Source: Phascolomyces articulosus (lineage: Eukaryota > Mucoromycota > Mucoromycetes > Mucorales > Lichtheimiaceae). Taken from it: a stretch of DNA of 64,000 nt. Shown piece after piece: positions 12,301 to 22,416 of the stretch. The DNA lies in the NCBI GenBank assembly GCA_025677815.1, contig JAIXMP010000018.1, positions 124,001 to 188,000 of the forward strand, written 5' to 3'. Under the pieces are notes generated by a model, which saw only the letters and a list, made by a program, of their open reading frames with translations, did no database searches and was not told the DNA's origin. Every line of letters begins with the position of its first letter. Position 1 is the first letter of the stretch. Position numbers and translations under genes: made by a program.

Positions 12301-12418
12301 AAAATACAAGTAGTGCTACTCGAGAAACCAAAAAATCAATGTGATTTTCTTGTTGGACAATAGGTGACACAAAAGAACGATCGGATTTTTGTTGTTGAAT
12401 CTTGTTGGTGCTGATCAT
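9306..12418 (-). CDS. SEC59: Dolichol kinase (Sec59-type), multi-exon
   Basis: Transfers phosphate from CTP to dolichol in the ER membrane, supplying dolichyl phosphate for N-glycosylation, O-mannosylation and GPI anchors. The N-terminal half (ATG at 12418) is a long polar, Asn/Ser/Lys-rich extension plus hydrophobic segments. The conserved C-terminal half includes KKRKLFHALAVIMFTPGVLF, FIYLEYLRYFAIWPYGKSIH, FIDSRDLGPVILSHIYLL, the CTP-binding GFGDAA and VGKRLGRHRWPGTKKTVEG blocks, and a closing LLEAFSSQNDNIMIPLYIYS before the TGA at 9306-9308. These blocks lie on successive exons joined by GT-AG introns, for example 9389-9471 and 11766-11826. The start lies only 57 bp left of the release-factor stop codon on the same strand. 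The long low-complexity extension makes it bigger than yeast Sec59. The exact exon set in 10750-11480 was not fully resolved. Confidence 0.85.
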
Positions 12419-12475
12419 AAAAAAGTTATATAGAAAATAGATGACATAAGAAACACACAGACAACACTTTATTTT

Positions 12476-14335
12476 TTATTGTTCAAGATCTAAAAGACTT
12501 TCTGAAAGGTAATGTTCTTTAAGTGGTTCAATCACTCGAGAAAGACCGTCACCAGAAAGGATGGGTTCCAGTTCATAAAGGGTCAAATTGATACGATGGT
12601 CTGTCACCCGATTCTAAATTGAGTATTTATATATAAAAAAATATGCATTAGTTTTTTTTTTTTTTTTTTTTACTCCATCGATTGGGGTTATTTTTCCAAT
12701 TGTTTTTGTTATAAAATAAAATATAAAAATCATATGAAACCCTAAGCGAAAAATAAAATAAACTGAGCTTTTCTTTTTTAGTTACCTGAGGAAAATTGTA
12801 GGTACGAATTTTTTCTGATCGATCACCACTACCAATTTGTTTATTACGTGAATCTCTTCTTGCAGAATTTGTCTTTTCTCGTTCCATTTCATAAATCTTG
12901 GCTCTCAAGACTTTCAATGCTTTGGCTTTATTCTATAATATACAATGACCCATCCAAACCCCCCCCATCCATTTTTAATGATGTTATTGTTTGTTTATTA
13001 TTTGTATATGGATGTTCACTTGGTAATTATTACACCCAGCTTCTGTGTGTGTGAGAAAAAGAAAATAGAAAATAAACAAACCTTATGTTGAGACCGCTCA
13101 TCTTGCATAGCCACTACCAACCCAGTGGGTATATGAGTGATTCGGACCGCACTATCCGTTGTGTTCACATGTTGACCTCCTGCACCAGATGCACGGTATA
13201 CATCAATCCTCAGATCGGAGTCTTTTATCTGTACATCCACCTAATAATAATAGTAATATAGTATTGACCTGTCAAAAACAAATACTTTTCCATCATCATT
13301 TCTCTTTTATTTATATACCTCAGTAGGTTGGGGTAAAATAGCTACTGTAATAGTAGAAGTATGAATACGTCCTTGAGATTCTGTGGCAGGAACACGTTGT
13401 ACGCTATATATATGATGATTTTCAGTATTTCTTGAATGCTGCGAATTTCTTTAACTTTTAAAGAGATTATTATTACCGATGGACACCCGATTCATATTTC
13501 AATAATCCAAAGACATTTCTTCCTGCAATATTCACCGTAATATCCTATATACAATCAACATATCCCTTCTATTCAATATACATTATAGACTATCATCCTC
13601 CTCCTTTTGTGTTCATCTTTGCTCTTTTTTATTATTTTTACCTTGATTCCTTTTAATCCAACATCTTCTGACTTGGCCAATATTTCCCACTTCCAACGAT
13701 GTAACTGAGCGAATCGTTCATACATACGAGCCATATCTGCCGAAAACAAAGCGGCTTCATCCCCCCCAGCTCCTGCTCTAATTTCCAAAATAGCACTGGC
13801 CTCATCGGCTGTGTCTTTGGGTGCTAATTCTGTAATCAAATCTTTTTCCAGTGTTGCCAATCGTTCAGTAATTTCTGTATACTCTTCTTTGGCCAACTCG
13901 AGCATTTCCTGATCTTCCTCGGTGGCATTCTCATTGTTAGTCGCTGATAACAAATCGTGTAATTGAACGAGATCACTCGTCCCCTTTTGCCAATCGGTAA
14001 AAAGTGAATGAACCGAAGATAAACCGGCCAATTCTTTGGACGCTTCGGTTAAGGCTTTACTGCTTAATGTATTATCATTGAGTTGATTTAATAATGAATC
14101 ATGACGTTGTGTAAGTTGCGTTAATCGTTTTTCTAATGGTTCAGTGATACGTGTCGAACGTGAAATGGACGCAGCTACAAGGAGAAGATAAGCCGTGTTA
14201 TTATTTTTCAATACGTTTGACAAGAAACACGTCCATTTTTTTAATATGTTGGAAACAAAGAAGTTTACCTTGTGCAGCAGTCGAATACCGTCGTGTAGAA
14301 ACAGCAAAAGTTTGACGAACAAATTTGAAAAGCAT
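12476..14335 (-). CDS. MRF1: Mitochondrial peptide chain release factor 1
   Basis: Class I release factor that terminates mitochondrial translation at UAA/UAG and hydrolyses peptidyl-tRNA. The ATG at 14335 opens a basic, hydroxylated leader ([19 protein letters not shown]) typical of a mitochondrial presequence. Next come the coiled-coil domain 1 ([20 protein letters not shown]), the PCRF domain ([20 protein letters not shown]), [13 protein letters not shown], and the catalytic [15 protein letters not shown] with its GGQ tripeptide. [20 protein letters not shown] and [20 protein letters not shown] follow across further exons to the TAA at 12476-12478. Introns are short, GT-AG, with T-rich tracts; the one left of about 12790 holds a long T run near 12650. 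It is divergent from DCP2 with 190 bp between the start codons and co-directional with SEC59. Confidence 0.93.
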
Positions 14336-14525
14336 AAAGAACTTTATTTATGAACGCCCCCTCCCCAGCAACTGACTCTGTTGATTTTTTTTTTCTGTTT
14401 GATACTCATTGGTTAATCATCGCACACAGCTTGGACCACCTATTTCTTTTTCTTTTTCACACACATCCATACAAGATACCTTTTTTTTTCTCCTCCTTTT
14501 TTTTTCTCTTTCCATTTTTAATATA
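14336..14525. promoter_or_regulatory. Shared bidirectional promoter between MRF1 and DCP2
   Basis: Only 190 bp separate the two divergent start codons. The interval is pyrimidine-rich on the plus strand toward DCP2 (CTTTTTTTTTCTCC and similar tracts) and contains GGTTAATCATCGCACACAG centrally. No TATA box is evident. The promoter role follows from geometry alone. Confidence 0.45.
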
Positions 14526-16652
14526 ATGCATACCAACGTATTAGCGACAGCAACATTTGAAGAAATATTAGATGACCTTTCAAGGTGTGTGTTGTTTTTT
14601 TAAGATTCCAATATTTTTATTCATTTTACTGATTTGATTGTCATAAAAAACACAAATGGAATACTGATTAAAAATTGACATCGGGGGACATGCCAAAAAC
14701 AACAACAACAAATAATTTAGTCGCTTTATCATCAATGTACCAGAAGCAGAACAACAATCACCGGAACGCATCTGTTTTCAAGTAGAACAAGCGCATTGGT
14801 TTTATGAAGATTTTGTTCGTTTGTTACAACCTAGTTTACCGTCATTTCAACTCAAGACCTTTTCAGAGAAAAATATCCTTTTTTAAATAAAGAGTGGTCA
14901 TCCATGATTGAAAATACTAATCAATTTCTAAAGAAAAAAAAAGCCAAATCCTTAACCATTTTTATTTTTTTGTTGAATATCTACTTTTCAAGCATTGCCC
15001 ACTTATGAAACAATGGGCTCATCAACATGAACGAGCTTACGCTGATTTTATGCAATACAGATTCCGAATTCCAGTCTGTGGCGCCATCTTATTAAACGAA
15101 AATCTCGACAAGTGTGTTTTGGTCAAAGGTTGGAGTTCAAAGTCAGGTTGGAGTTTTCCAAGAGGGAAGATTAATCAAGATGAAGAATATGATCATTGTG
15201 CTATTCGTGAAGTAAGTTGGGAAAAAAAAGGATAGTGAAGAATGGTTTTATGGTGGGAACAAAGGAAGATTAGGATATGATTTTTTTTTAATTCAATTTC
15301 ATTATGTGTTTTCTTAAAAGGTACTTGAAGAGACAGGGTATGATATAAGTCCATTGATTAAAGAAACATATCTCGAAGCAACGATAAGAGAACAATCCAT
15401 TCGATTGTATGTTATTTGTGGTGTACCAGAAGATACTGAATTTCGTCCACAAACTCGAAAAGAAATTAGTGTAAATGTTATATATATTATCTCTTTAGGA
15501 TTGGGGATGAAGTGAGAAGAAAAGAATGATATAATGACGTTTTTTATCTATTATAGCAAGTAGAATGGTTTAAATTAGATGAATTACCTGGTATTAAACC
15601 TGGAACAAAAGCGACAGGTCGATTTTATATGGTTGTTCCATTTGTATGGTAAATATATTGGATATTGATATGATTAGGTTGAATGAATAAGAAGGATTAA
15701 GGAAAAGAAAGAGGAAAGAGAGAAGAGAAAGAGAAAGGGAGAGAAGGTTTACAAATTTTTAATTTACCATTTTCTCTTTAGTAAACTTAAATCTGCATTA
15801 CCAGCCATTCGTAAAGAATATTACCGACCCAAAGGAGGGAAATTATCAAAAAACAATAATCAAAAAGCGTCACGTAATAATAACTATAATAATAATAAGA
15901 AATCCAACAATAATAACAACGGCAAAAAGGCTTCCCCGACCTCTGCTGTACGAACACCTCCATCCCCTCCTCAAGATAATAGCACGACATCTAGTTCAAG
16001 TACGAGCACAACCCCAGAACCCTCAGTAGCCCTAAAATCCCTTCTAGGTATTTCTCCATCTGTCACCCCTGCTCCCTCCTCCACAGCTAACTTGACCACA
16101 CATGTCGCTACCGCTGCTGCTGCAACCGTCACAAGTACAACAACAACAACACTGAATGGTCATGTAACAGCACCTATACCTACCTCATCATCCCAAGCAC
16201 CTGCAGAACCTTCCTTTGCTCTGAAATCATTACTAGGAATTCAAAAATCCACACATTCCCCTGAAGCGTCAAGATCGGCAAGTTGTACGAGCACGAGTAG
16301 TAGTACACCAGAACAATCCACGTCGACAGAAACCACGTTGCTCCAAATGTTACAACGTGCACAGCCACCTGCGGCACCACCACCAGTATCCTCTTCTTAT
16401 CAACAACAAGAACTGCACCCTTTAATGCAAATGTTTCAGAATGCTGGACATGAAGTGAAAAAGGATACATCCTCACCTATGCCTGTTCAACAACAAGAAT
16501 TAAATCCATTGATGCAAATGTTTAAAAATGCAGGTCATGAACCTGTGAAAAATGAAACAGCAACAAATGAAAATGGACCTCATCCATTGATTGCATTATT
16601 AAAGGGAGCAGAACGTCCATCAGAAGAAACCTCTGCCATGTCATCCCAATAA
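14526..16652 (+). CDS. DCP2: mRNA-decapping enzyme subunit 2 (Nudix hydrolase)
   Basis: Removes the m7G cap from mRNA in 5'-3' decay, working with Dcp1 and Edc3 in P-bodies. Exons 14526-14584, 14721-14872, 14985-15211, 15321-15470, 15557-15648 and 15782-16652 give 516 residues with the frame conserved throughout. The N-terminal Dcp1-binding domain is visible (FEEILDDLSSRFIINVPEAE, then CFQVEQAHWFYEDFVRLL). The Nudix box GKINQDEEYDHCAIREV continues as LEETGYD with the catalytic glutamates, and box B follows (RKEISQVEWFKLDELP). The long C-terminal tail carries leucine-rich short motifs of the kind that bind Edc3: two ALKSLLGI copies, two LxPLMQMFxNAGHE copies and HPLIALLKGAE. Intron 2 is not GT-AG: it fits a U12-type AT-AC intron. 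The other introns are GT-AG. Confidence 0.95.
14873..14984 (+). other. U12-type AT-AC intron in DCP2
   Basis: The intron starts ATATCCTTTT, exactly the U12-type 5' splice consensus; it contains TCCTTAAC at 14949-14956, the U12 branch-point consensus, and ends TCTAC. No GT-AG solution restores the frame here. Using AT-AC, the join reads TFSEK-I-FKHCPLMKQW, aligning without a gap to the conserved Dcp2 stretch (SAKLFAHCPLL in fission yeast). Branch A to 3' end is about 29 nt, somewhat longer than usual for this class. Confidence 0.85.
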
Positions 16653-17615
16653 TCCATCTTTTTTTATCATATCCAACCCTTATCACTCCCCTCATCTATC
16701 CATGCCATACCATTCATTCTTTTGTCATTAAGAAAAAAAGAGAAGATCATCATCCTTCTTTTCCAAATGAAGAAAAAGAACCACAGTTTTGGTTTTTCTA
16801 TATTTTTTATTTTTTTGGGGATGGTTCTCTTTTTTTAAAAAATTGGATTATTGACACATGGGCCTCTTTGTCCTCTGAATTAAATAAAAAAAATGCCTCT
16901 TTTTTTGTGGATGAAAAAGTACCTTAACTTTTATAGTAAAAATATTATTACTGAAAGCGGAATAAGAAAACATGGTCTTTGAGGATCGTTAAAAGTTTTA
17001 AACTGCCTCAAACACGAAACTTTTTAGTTCACGTACTTTTTTTCGCGTTTTATTTTATCATACAAAACGAGCAATCGTATTCAATTTGGATAAGATCTAC
17101 CTACCAATTTCGCTTACTCGGTGTCGCGACCAAGCATTACTGCACTTAACGCAACGATTTCGATACGATGTGGCAATGGAGCGTTTGGTGGAACACGAAG
17201 AAGAAATGCTTGAGAAACGCCGTTACTTCGTGCAACTCACCCTTTGATGCCCTTGCTCCTATTATTGCCCAAGCAGCTCTCAAGTATAGACTTGTACGCC
17301 ATGATATCTTTTATGAAATATTCTGCGCAAGTCCAATTTTTATGACTGCCGAAATAAAAGTATAATTGATGTAGTAGATATAAATTATAGAAAACAAACA
17401 AAATAAACGGATAAAATTCGGACGTGTCTCAACTTAAACGCGTCTCAACTCAACATGACTTAGTTATTTTAGTATATCGAATATAGAAATATGTAATAGA
17501 AAAAAAAAATCCTCATTTTTTCAGGATTTTTTTCACTGGCCTACGATTTTTCCTATAAACAATTAGTGTCACTTTATTTTTGCCTTTTATGTTAAAAATA
17601 GAAATAGTTACATGG

Positions 17616-17730
17616 TTTTATTTTCGAACTTGTGAGGACCTTTGATTTATTTTCGAACTTGTGAGGACCTTTGATTTATTTGCGAACTTGTGTGGGCTTT
17701 TGGTTTTATTTGTGAACTTGTGAGGACCTA
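17616..17730. repeat. Four-copy ~29-bp tandem repeat
   Basis: Units share TTTATTTTCGAACTTGTGAG followed by GACCTTTGA. The first two copies are practically identical; the third (TGCGAACTTGTGTGGGC) and fourth (TGTGAACTTGTGAGGACC) are diverged. The units abut without spacers, so it is a minisatellite or the end of an old element and not a CRISPR array. Confidence 0.8.
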
Positions 17731-18440
17731 ACTGCTAAATAGGATATAAAAAAATCATCGAGATCTCTGTGTGACGTAGGACAAAATTATGCATGAGCAA
17801 ATTGGATTGTCTGTGAGTGTGTTCTGTGAGTGTGTTCTGTGAATGGGTAATTGTCATATATGTGTGTGTGCTCAATTGACTAATAAAAACTAGCCATGCT
17901 GTTGTACACGTATTTTTTGCCGATCATTGACTTTTTTTTACTTTATTAAGGGTATATTCATTTCTAATTATAAGAAAATAACGAGGTCTCGATCAATCAT
18001 TAAAAGATGCTTTTTTAAGATAATATTATAATATACTTTAACCCAGTCTTGTTTTATAATGATACCTTGATATAGAGATCAAGTATCCATAGTTATAGTT
18101 ATAGTTTATAATTACCATAGTATCCTTAACGTTGTATGAGAAATATGTTTATTTTATGCAAAAAGATTAAAAAAGCAAGGGGTAATAAAAAGGTGGCTGT
18201 GTCGTTTGTACTATAAACTAAACCTATTTTACGGTTTTTAAAGCTGTGGCACGTTAATGTTGTAAAAGCTGTCATCAAAGTTGAATTCAAGATGTAATGG
18301 TTACACTTCATTCTAATCCATTTCAATATATAAAAGCCATGCAAACCTGTTATTAAACTTTTTTCAAGCCAATTCAGTTTAAACCTTTCTTTCTTTTCTC
18401 ATCTTAAAACTCTGTTTCAATCCATCGGTTTTTCCTTTGA

Positions 18441-18447
18441 TATAAAT
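18441..18447 (+). promoter_or_regulatory. Candidate TATA box of the alcohol dehydrogenase
   Basis: TATAAAT lies 128 bp before the start codon. The degenerate paralogue keeps a TATAAATA about 70 bp before its own start (near 24707), followed in both by long T tracts, which supports a shared ancestral promoter. Confidence 0.4.
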
Positions 18448-18568
18448 AGGAGGACCGTCTTTTTTCATTTTATATTTCTTCTTTTTTTTTTTCTGTCATT
18501 TTTTGCTTTGACAGAAAAACTCACTTTTTCCATCCAAGATTAACTCTTTTTATAAACGATTATACAAT

Positions 18569-20132
18569 ATGACGGTATCCGCTTCTTCTGGATTCGACAT
18601 CACTGCTTTTTCTACCACGTAAGTGCTATATTGTTTGAGCCATTGTAAAGAACAAGTATGGGAATGACTAAAACCTATCTCAATATTAGTGAGAAACTTT
18701 TCAAATTCAAGAAAATTCAATACCATGCCGAGCCATTAAGCGATTATCAAGTCTACATCAAAATCAAAGCCTGTGGTGTGTGTCATACGGACATGGACTT
18801 TGCTGGCCTCCCAGATACCATCCTGGGTCATGAAGCCGTGGGTGAAATTGTGCAAGTCGGTTCCAAAATTGAAAGTATCAAGAAAGGTGACTTAGTGGGT
18901 TTTGCTTACATGAAATCTTCGTGTTTGGATTGTTTATTGTGTCACTCGGGTGATGATATCATGTGTCGTAAGCGAAAAATGTTTCCCGAAGGTTTAAATA
19001 ATGGTTATTCCTATGGTGCTGTATGTGATGGTCGATTTGTCTACAAGATCCCCGAGGGTATTGAAGCTAAACATGCAGGTACGTTGATAATATAGTTTCA
19101 TGGCGTTGTTTCTTTGTTGAGAACAATTATTCAAAAGTATATTTAACTAATTTAATGCTTAGGTCCACTCATGTGTGCTGGTAGCACTGTGTTCTCTGCC
19201 ATTTATAATGCTAATGTAAAGCCAACAGCAAGAGTTGCTATTGTTGGTATTGGTGGTCTTGGTCATCTTGGCTTGCAATTTGCTAGAGCTTGGGGTTGTC
19301 ACGTTACTGCTATTTCTACTTCTAGAGTAAGTTTTTAGAATGTATACGGATGTGTATATACCACTTCAAAAGCGGATAGGAAGAATGGTCAGCGAAAACA
19401 ACATGAGAGAAAATATATTTTCCAACACTTTTTTTTTCATGATGAATAGGATAAGGAAGCTGAAGCACTCAAGTTTGGTGCTCATGAATATTGGTGCTCC
19501 AAGGATTTCACACCTGAGTATATCGAAAAGGCTGAGAAGTTTGATTTTATTTTAAGTACTGTTGCTGCTGATCATGATTATAACACGTTTCTCAATTTGT
19601 TGGTTCCGTAAGTATTGTATATTTTTATAAATAGATAAATAGATTGGAAGAAGATCATTTGGCGGGCATTCATGGTAATGATTTTGCGGGGATTTTTTCC
19701 TTATTAACATGGGGTGTATATTTTATATAGTAATGGGGAATTTAGACTTGTTGGTATTCCACCCAGCGATATCAAGTTTGGTCCAGCTTTACCTTTCCTT
19801 TTGGATCAAAAGAAGTTTACAGGTGCTATTTTGGGTGGTAGAAAAATTAATACTCTTTTGTTACAATTTGCTGCTCGTCATAATATTCGACCTCAAATTG
19901 AAGAGTTCCCCATGGTAGGAAGGAAGCAGCAATTTCATTTTATTTTGTGTGGTGGATATGTGTAGATCATATAACTTATCTACTATTTTTGTATATATAG
20001 ACTGTACGAGGTATTGAAGATGCTATTCATCACCTTCATTCTGGAAAAGCCAGATATCGTGCCGTTTTGATTGCACCTGAAGATGAAGAAGAGGAAAAAA
20101 TGGTGGATTACCTCTATGAAGCACAACGATAA
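18569..20132 (+). CDS. Zinc-dependent NADP(H)-type alcohol dehydrogenase (Adh6/cinnamyl-ADH-like)
   Basis: Medium-chain dehydrogenase that interconverts alcohols and aldehydes with a nicotinamide cofactor. Exons 18569-18618, 18690-19078, 19163-19326, 19450-19607, 19731-19914 and 20001-20132 give 358 residues, the normal family length. Catalytic zinc ligands are seen in CGVCHTD (Cys about 48) and GHEAVGEI. The structural-zinc cysteines lie in [16 protein letters not shown]. The Rossmann motif is [17 protein letters not shown], and [15 protein letters not shown] follows. The C-terminus is acidic ([10 protein letters not shown]). An earlier ATG at 18658 falls inside intron 1 and is not used. A decayed paralogue with the same exon layout lies 4.6 kb downstream in the same orientation, so the pair arose by tandem duplication. 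Exact substrate cannot be told. Confidence 0.93.
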
Positions 20133-21099
20133 ATTATTTTTTTTTAATGGATCCTACTCGGTCCAACATCACTCCATCTTAATAACGACATTTACCATGA
20201 CTGTGGTATATATTCTTTTTTTTTACGATAGATCATCGTCGAGTTTATGAATGAACTTTCTTGCATATTTTTTTTATTACTTTCTCTTTTTTCTTTAATA
20301 AACAGCCATATACCTATTTTTTCATATTTTTTCATAAAGACATAGTTTGTTAGATATTTTTATATTATATTTGTTGATGATGATACTCATCTCAACAAGA
20401 GGAAATTTGTTCCTTTAAGATAGGGTTCTATTGTCCGAGAAGTTCTATTATGTGTATCATTATCGGTATTGAACACCAAGTCGCACAACAGTCAACTTTG
20501 ACAGATTTTTGTTACTAGGAAACCAAGCTATGGACTTTTTTTCATTTCACAAGTTACGCTGCAACTACACTTATGGTATACAGTATGTCTATCAAAAAAA
20601 GGCAGATCTGTTACGTATTTTATAAATAATAAATATCTTTCCTTTTTGGATATATCCATTGGCACAAGCAACACTCTTCCAACCAGTTTATTCTTTGTGC
20701 TACTCAAAATGCAATCTGATAAAAAGGATTCTTATTCCATAGAGAAAAAAAAAACTACGTGATGGGCTATAGTTTTTATTAGTGCGTGGGAATAATGGTA
20801 TGTATCATTACGACGGTCTACAACCAATAGGATCAGTGATCAGTATAAAATATCTGCGGTATCAAAGATATACGAACGCATACATAGTTGTAGATGACAA
20901 TGAAATATACGAGGCATAGACATTCTGAACAGAAATGTGAAATATCTATCTCAGGAGAGACATTGGATCAGTCCCTTTTTTTTACTAAGGATATAGAAAG
21001 AAGAACCTTATAATAAAGACCCCAGACGTATCATTTTTCCTTTATATATTTGACCTGTTTCTTTTACAACATATATATTATCCTGTCTTTGCTTCCCCA

Positions 21100-21289
21100 G
21101 TTTCTAACCGAACCAGACTGTACGTATAGAGTGTTAGACAGTGCATTATATAGGAGAGCAGAAATTGTTTTTGAACACATTCTTCAATTTCATGCTGCTC
21201 ATGGAACAAATGAATGTCCATGGAGAAAATACGTCGACTCAGTTATTGAAATTATGTTACACTCTACGACTATGACAGGTAATATTTTG
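21100..21289 (+). pseudogene. Exon-like relic, unrecognised
   Basis: Bounded on the left by a good acceptor (TTTGCTTCCCCAG) and on the right by a donor (ACAGGTAATATT). The open frame between them reads with normal amino-acid balance (RRAEIVFEHILQFHAAHGTN, then CPWRKYVDSVIEIML), unlike the surrounding AT-rich sequence. No start codon, partner exon or family could be assigned. Confidence 0.3.
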
Positions 21290-21880
21290 ATAAATTTTCT
21301 TGGACGACAAGTGAAGTACATGTTGGTCAAAATCTTTATACGATCTTTACTCTTGATGGTTGGTGAGCTTAGGTTTCTTTTGGATCTGTATCGACGGTGT
21401 AAGAACCATAATAAACAATTAGTAGTCCTATGTGATAATTGACGTACTACTATATATAAATACTAAATCATTAATAACTTATATATAACGTGCTTTACAT
21501 TAGTACTTTCAGCCGGTACCATTTTGATGCAAACTTTGTTAAGAACGTGAGCAACATATAACACAAAGCAGTATTTATATACATACGTTATGTCGGAAGT
21601 ACAAATCAAAATACACCGTGTGTGTGTGTCTTCATGACAATACAATACTGAATATGAATAACCGGTTTTCGATGTGTTCACAACCTGTATCTAGCCAAGC
21701 AGTTTCGAATATTCTTTTTACCACATTTTACATTCAATGCACCAGAGAATAATTTTGCACACCGCATGGAATAGATGGAGGAAAGCAGCTATTAATTTAT
21801 TTATGGGTCGATCATTACTATTCAATTCCCACCCTTGAGGATTTTATTGTGCATATGGATTGGATGCTGCATCAGATAGG

Positions 21881-22032
21881 CAGGATATTTATATTCGGCA
21901 GAAAGCCATCCATGGGGAAGAGGTCGTCGATCACAGGCATGGGAGGACGACGTAGATCATCATGTTAATGAGATGAAGCGTGTAGACTTGAATGCAATGC
22001 AAGAGATTAATCCTACTGATTTGGCTCATTAA
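21881..22032 (+). pseudogene. C-terminal exon-like relic, unrecognised
   Basis: After a possible acceptor (CATCAGATAG) an open frame of about 50 codons runs to TAA at 22030-22032 and reads AESHPWGRGRRSQAWEDD then VNEMKRVDLNAMQEINPT. Composition is coding-like. It may be the last exon of the same lost gene as the relic near 21.1 kb; I do not recognise the family. Confidence 0.3.
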
Positions 22033-22278
22033 TATTTATATACAAACCTTATGGATGATGCTACTGCAGTGTATTACGCCAGTTAACCCTACCATCTACT
22101 ACAAGAAGGTGCTATTCACAATGTTTTTAATTGCCAAAGATGTATTTATCACTAAATAAAATACTGGTACCACTTTAGTGTAACTGAATACTACTGCTTT
22201 GAAGAATCAGTTCATAAATAAAAAAAAGTCTGTTTCAACTTCTTTCAAGTTATACTTTCACCGAAATAATAAAAAAAC

Positions 22279-22416
22279 ATGAGCTCATTCGATAACAATA
22301 TTAATCATGATAATAATAATAATAAATATCTCAGACGTAATACCTTTTCTGATTTATCTTCTAATCGATGGCCAGTGAAGCGTATGGTCGTATTAGATCC
22401 TATTATTGTGTTTTAA
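22279..22416 (+). CDS. Small Asn-rich open frame, doubtful
   Basis: A 45-residue frame from the ATG at 22279 to TAA at 22414-22416, containing NRWPVKRMVVLDPIIVF and an Asn run encoded by AAT repeats. The sequence upstream (TTCTTTCAAGTTATACTTTC) resembles other promoter or leader pyrimidine tracts in this window. No homology is recognised; it could be a gene remnant. Confidence 0.2.
   Translation: MSSFDNNINHDNNNNKYLRRNTFSDLSSNRWPVKRMVVLDPIIVF

Larger units (their letters stand above)
16653..18568. other. Intergenic between DCP2 and the alcohol dehydrogenase
   Basis: Holds the DCP2 3' UTR, then AT-rich sequence. Around 17030-17370 is an open, less AT-rich stretch with no start or domain I recognise, possibly a gene relic. 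A tandem array lies at 17616-17730, and a GAGTGTGTTCTGT doublet at about 17814-17840. Confidence 0.4.

Noticed and set aside
17616..17730. Tandem repeats as CRISPR
   Set aside because: Units abut without spacers and the host is a fungus.
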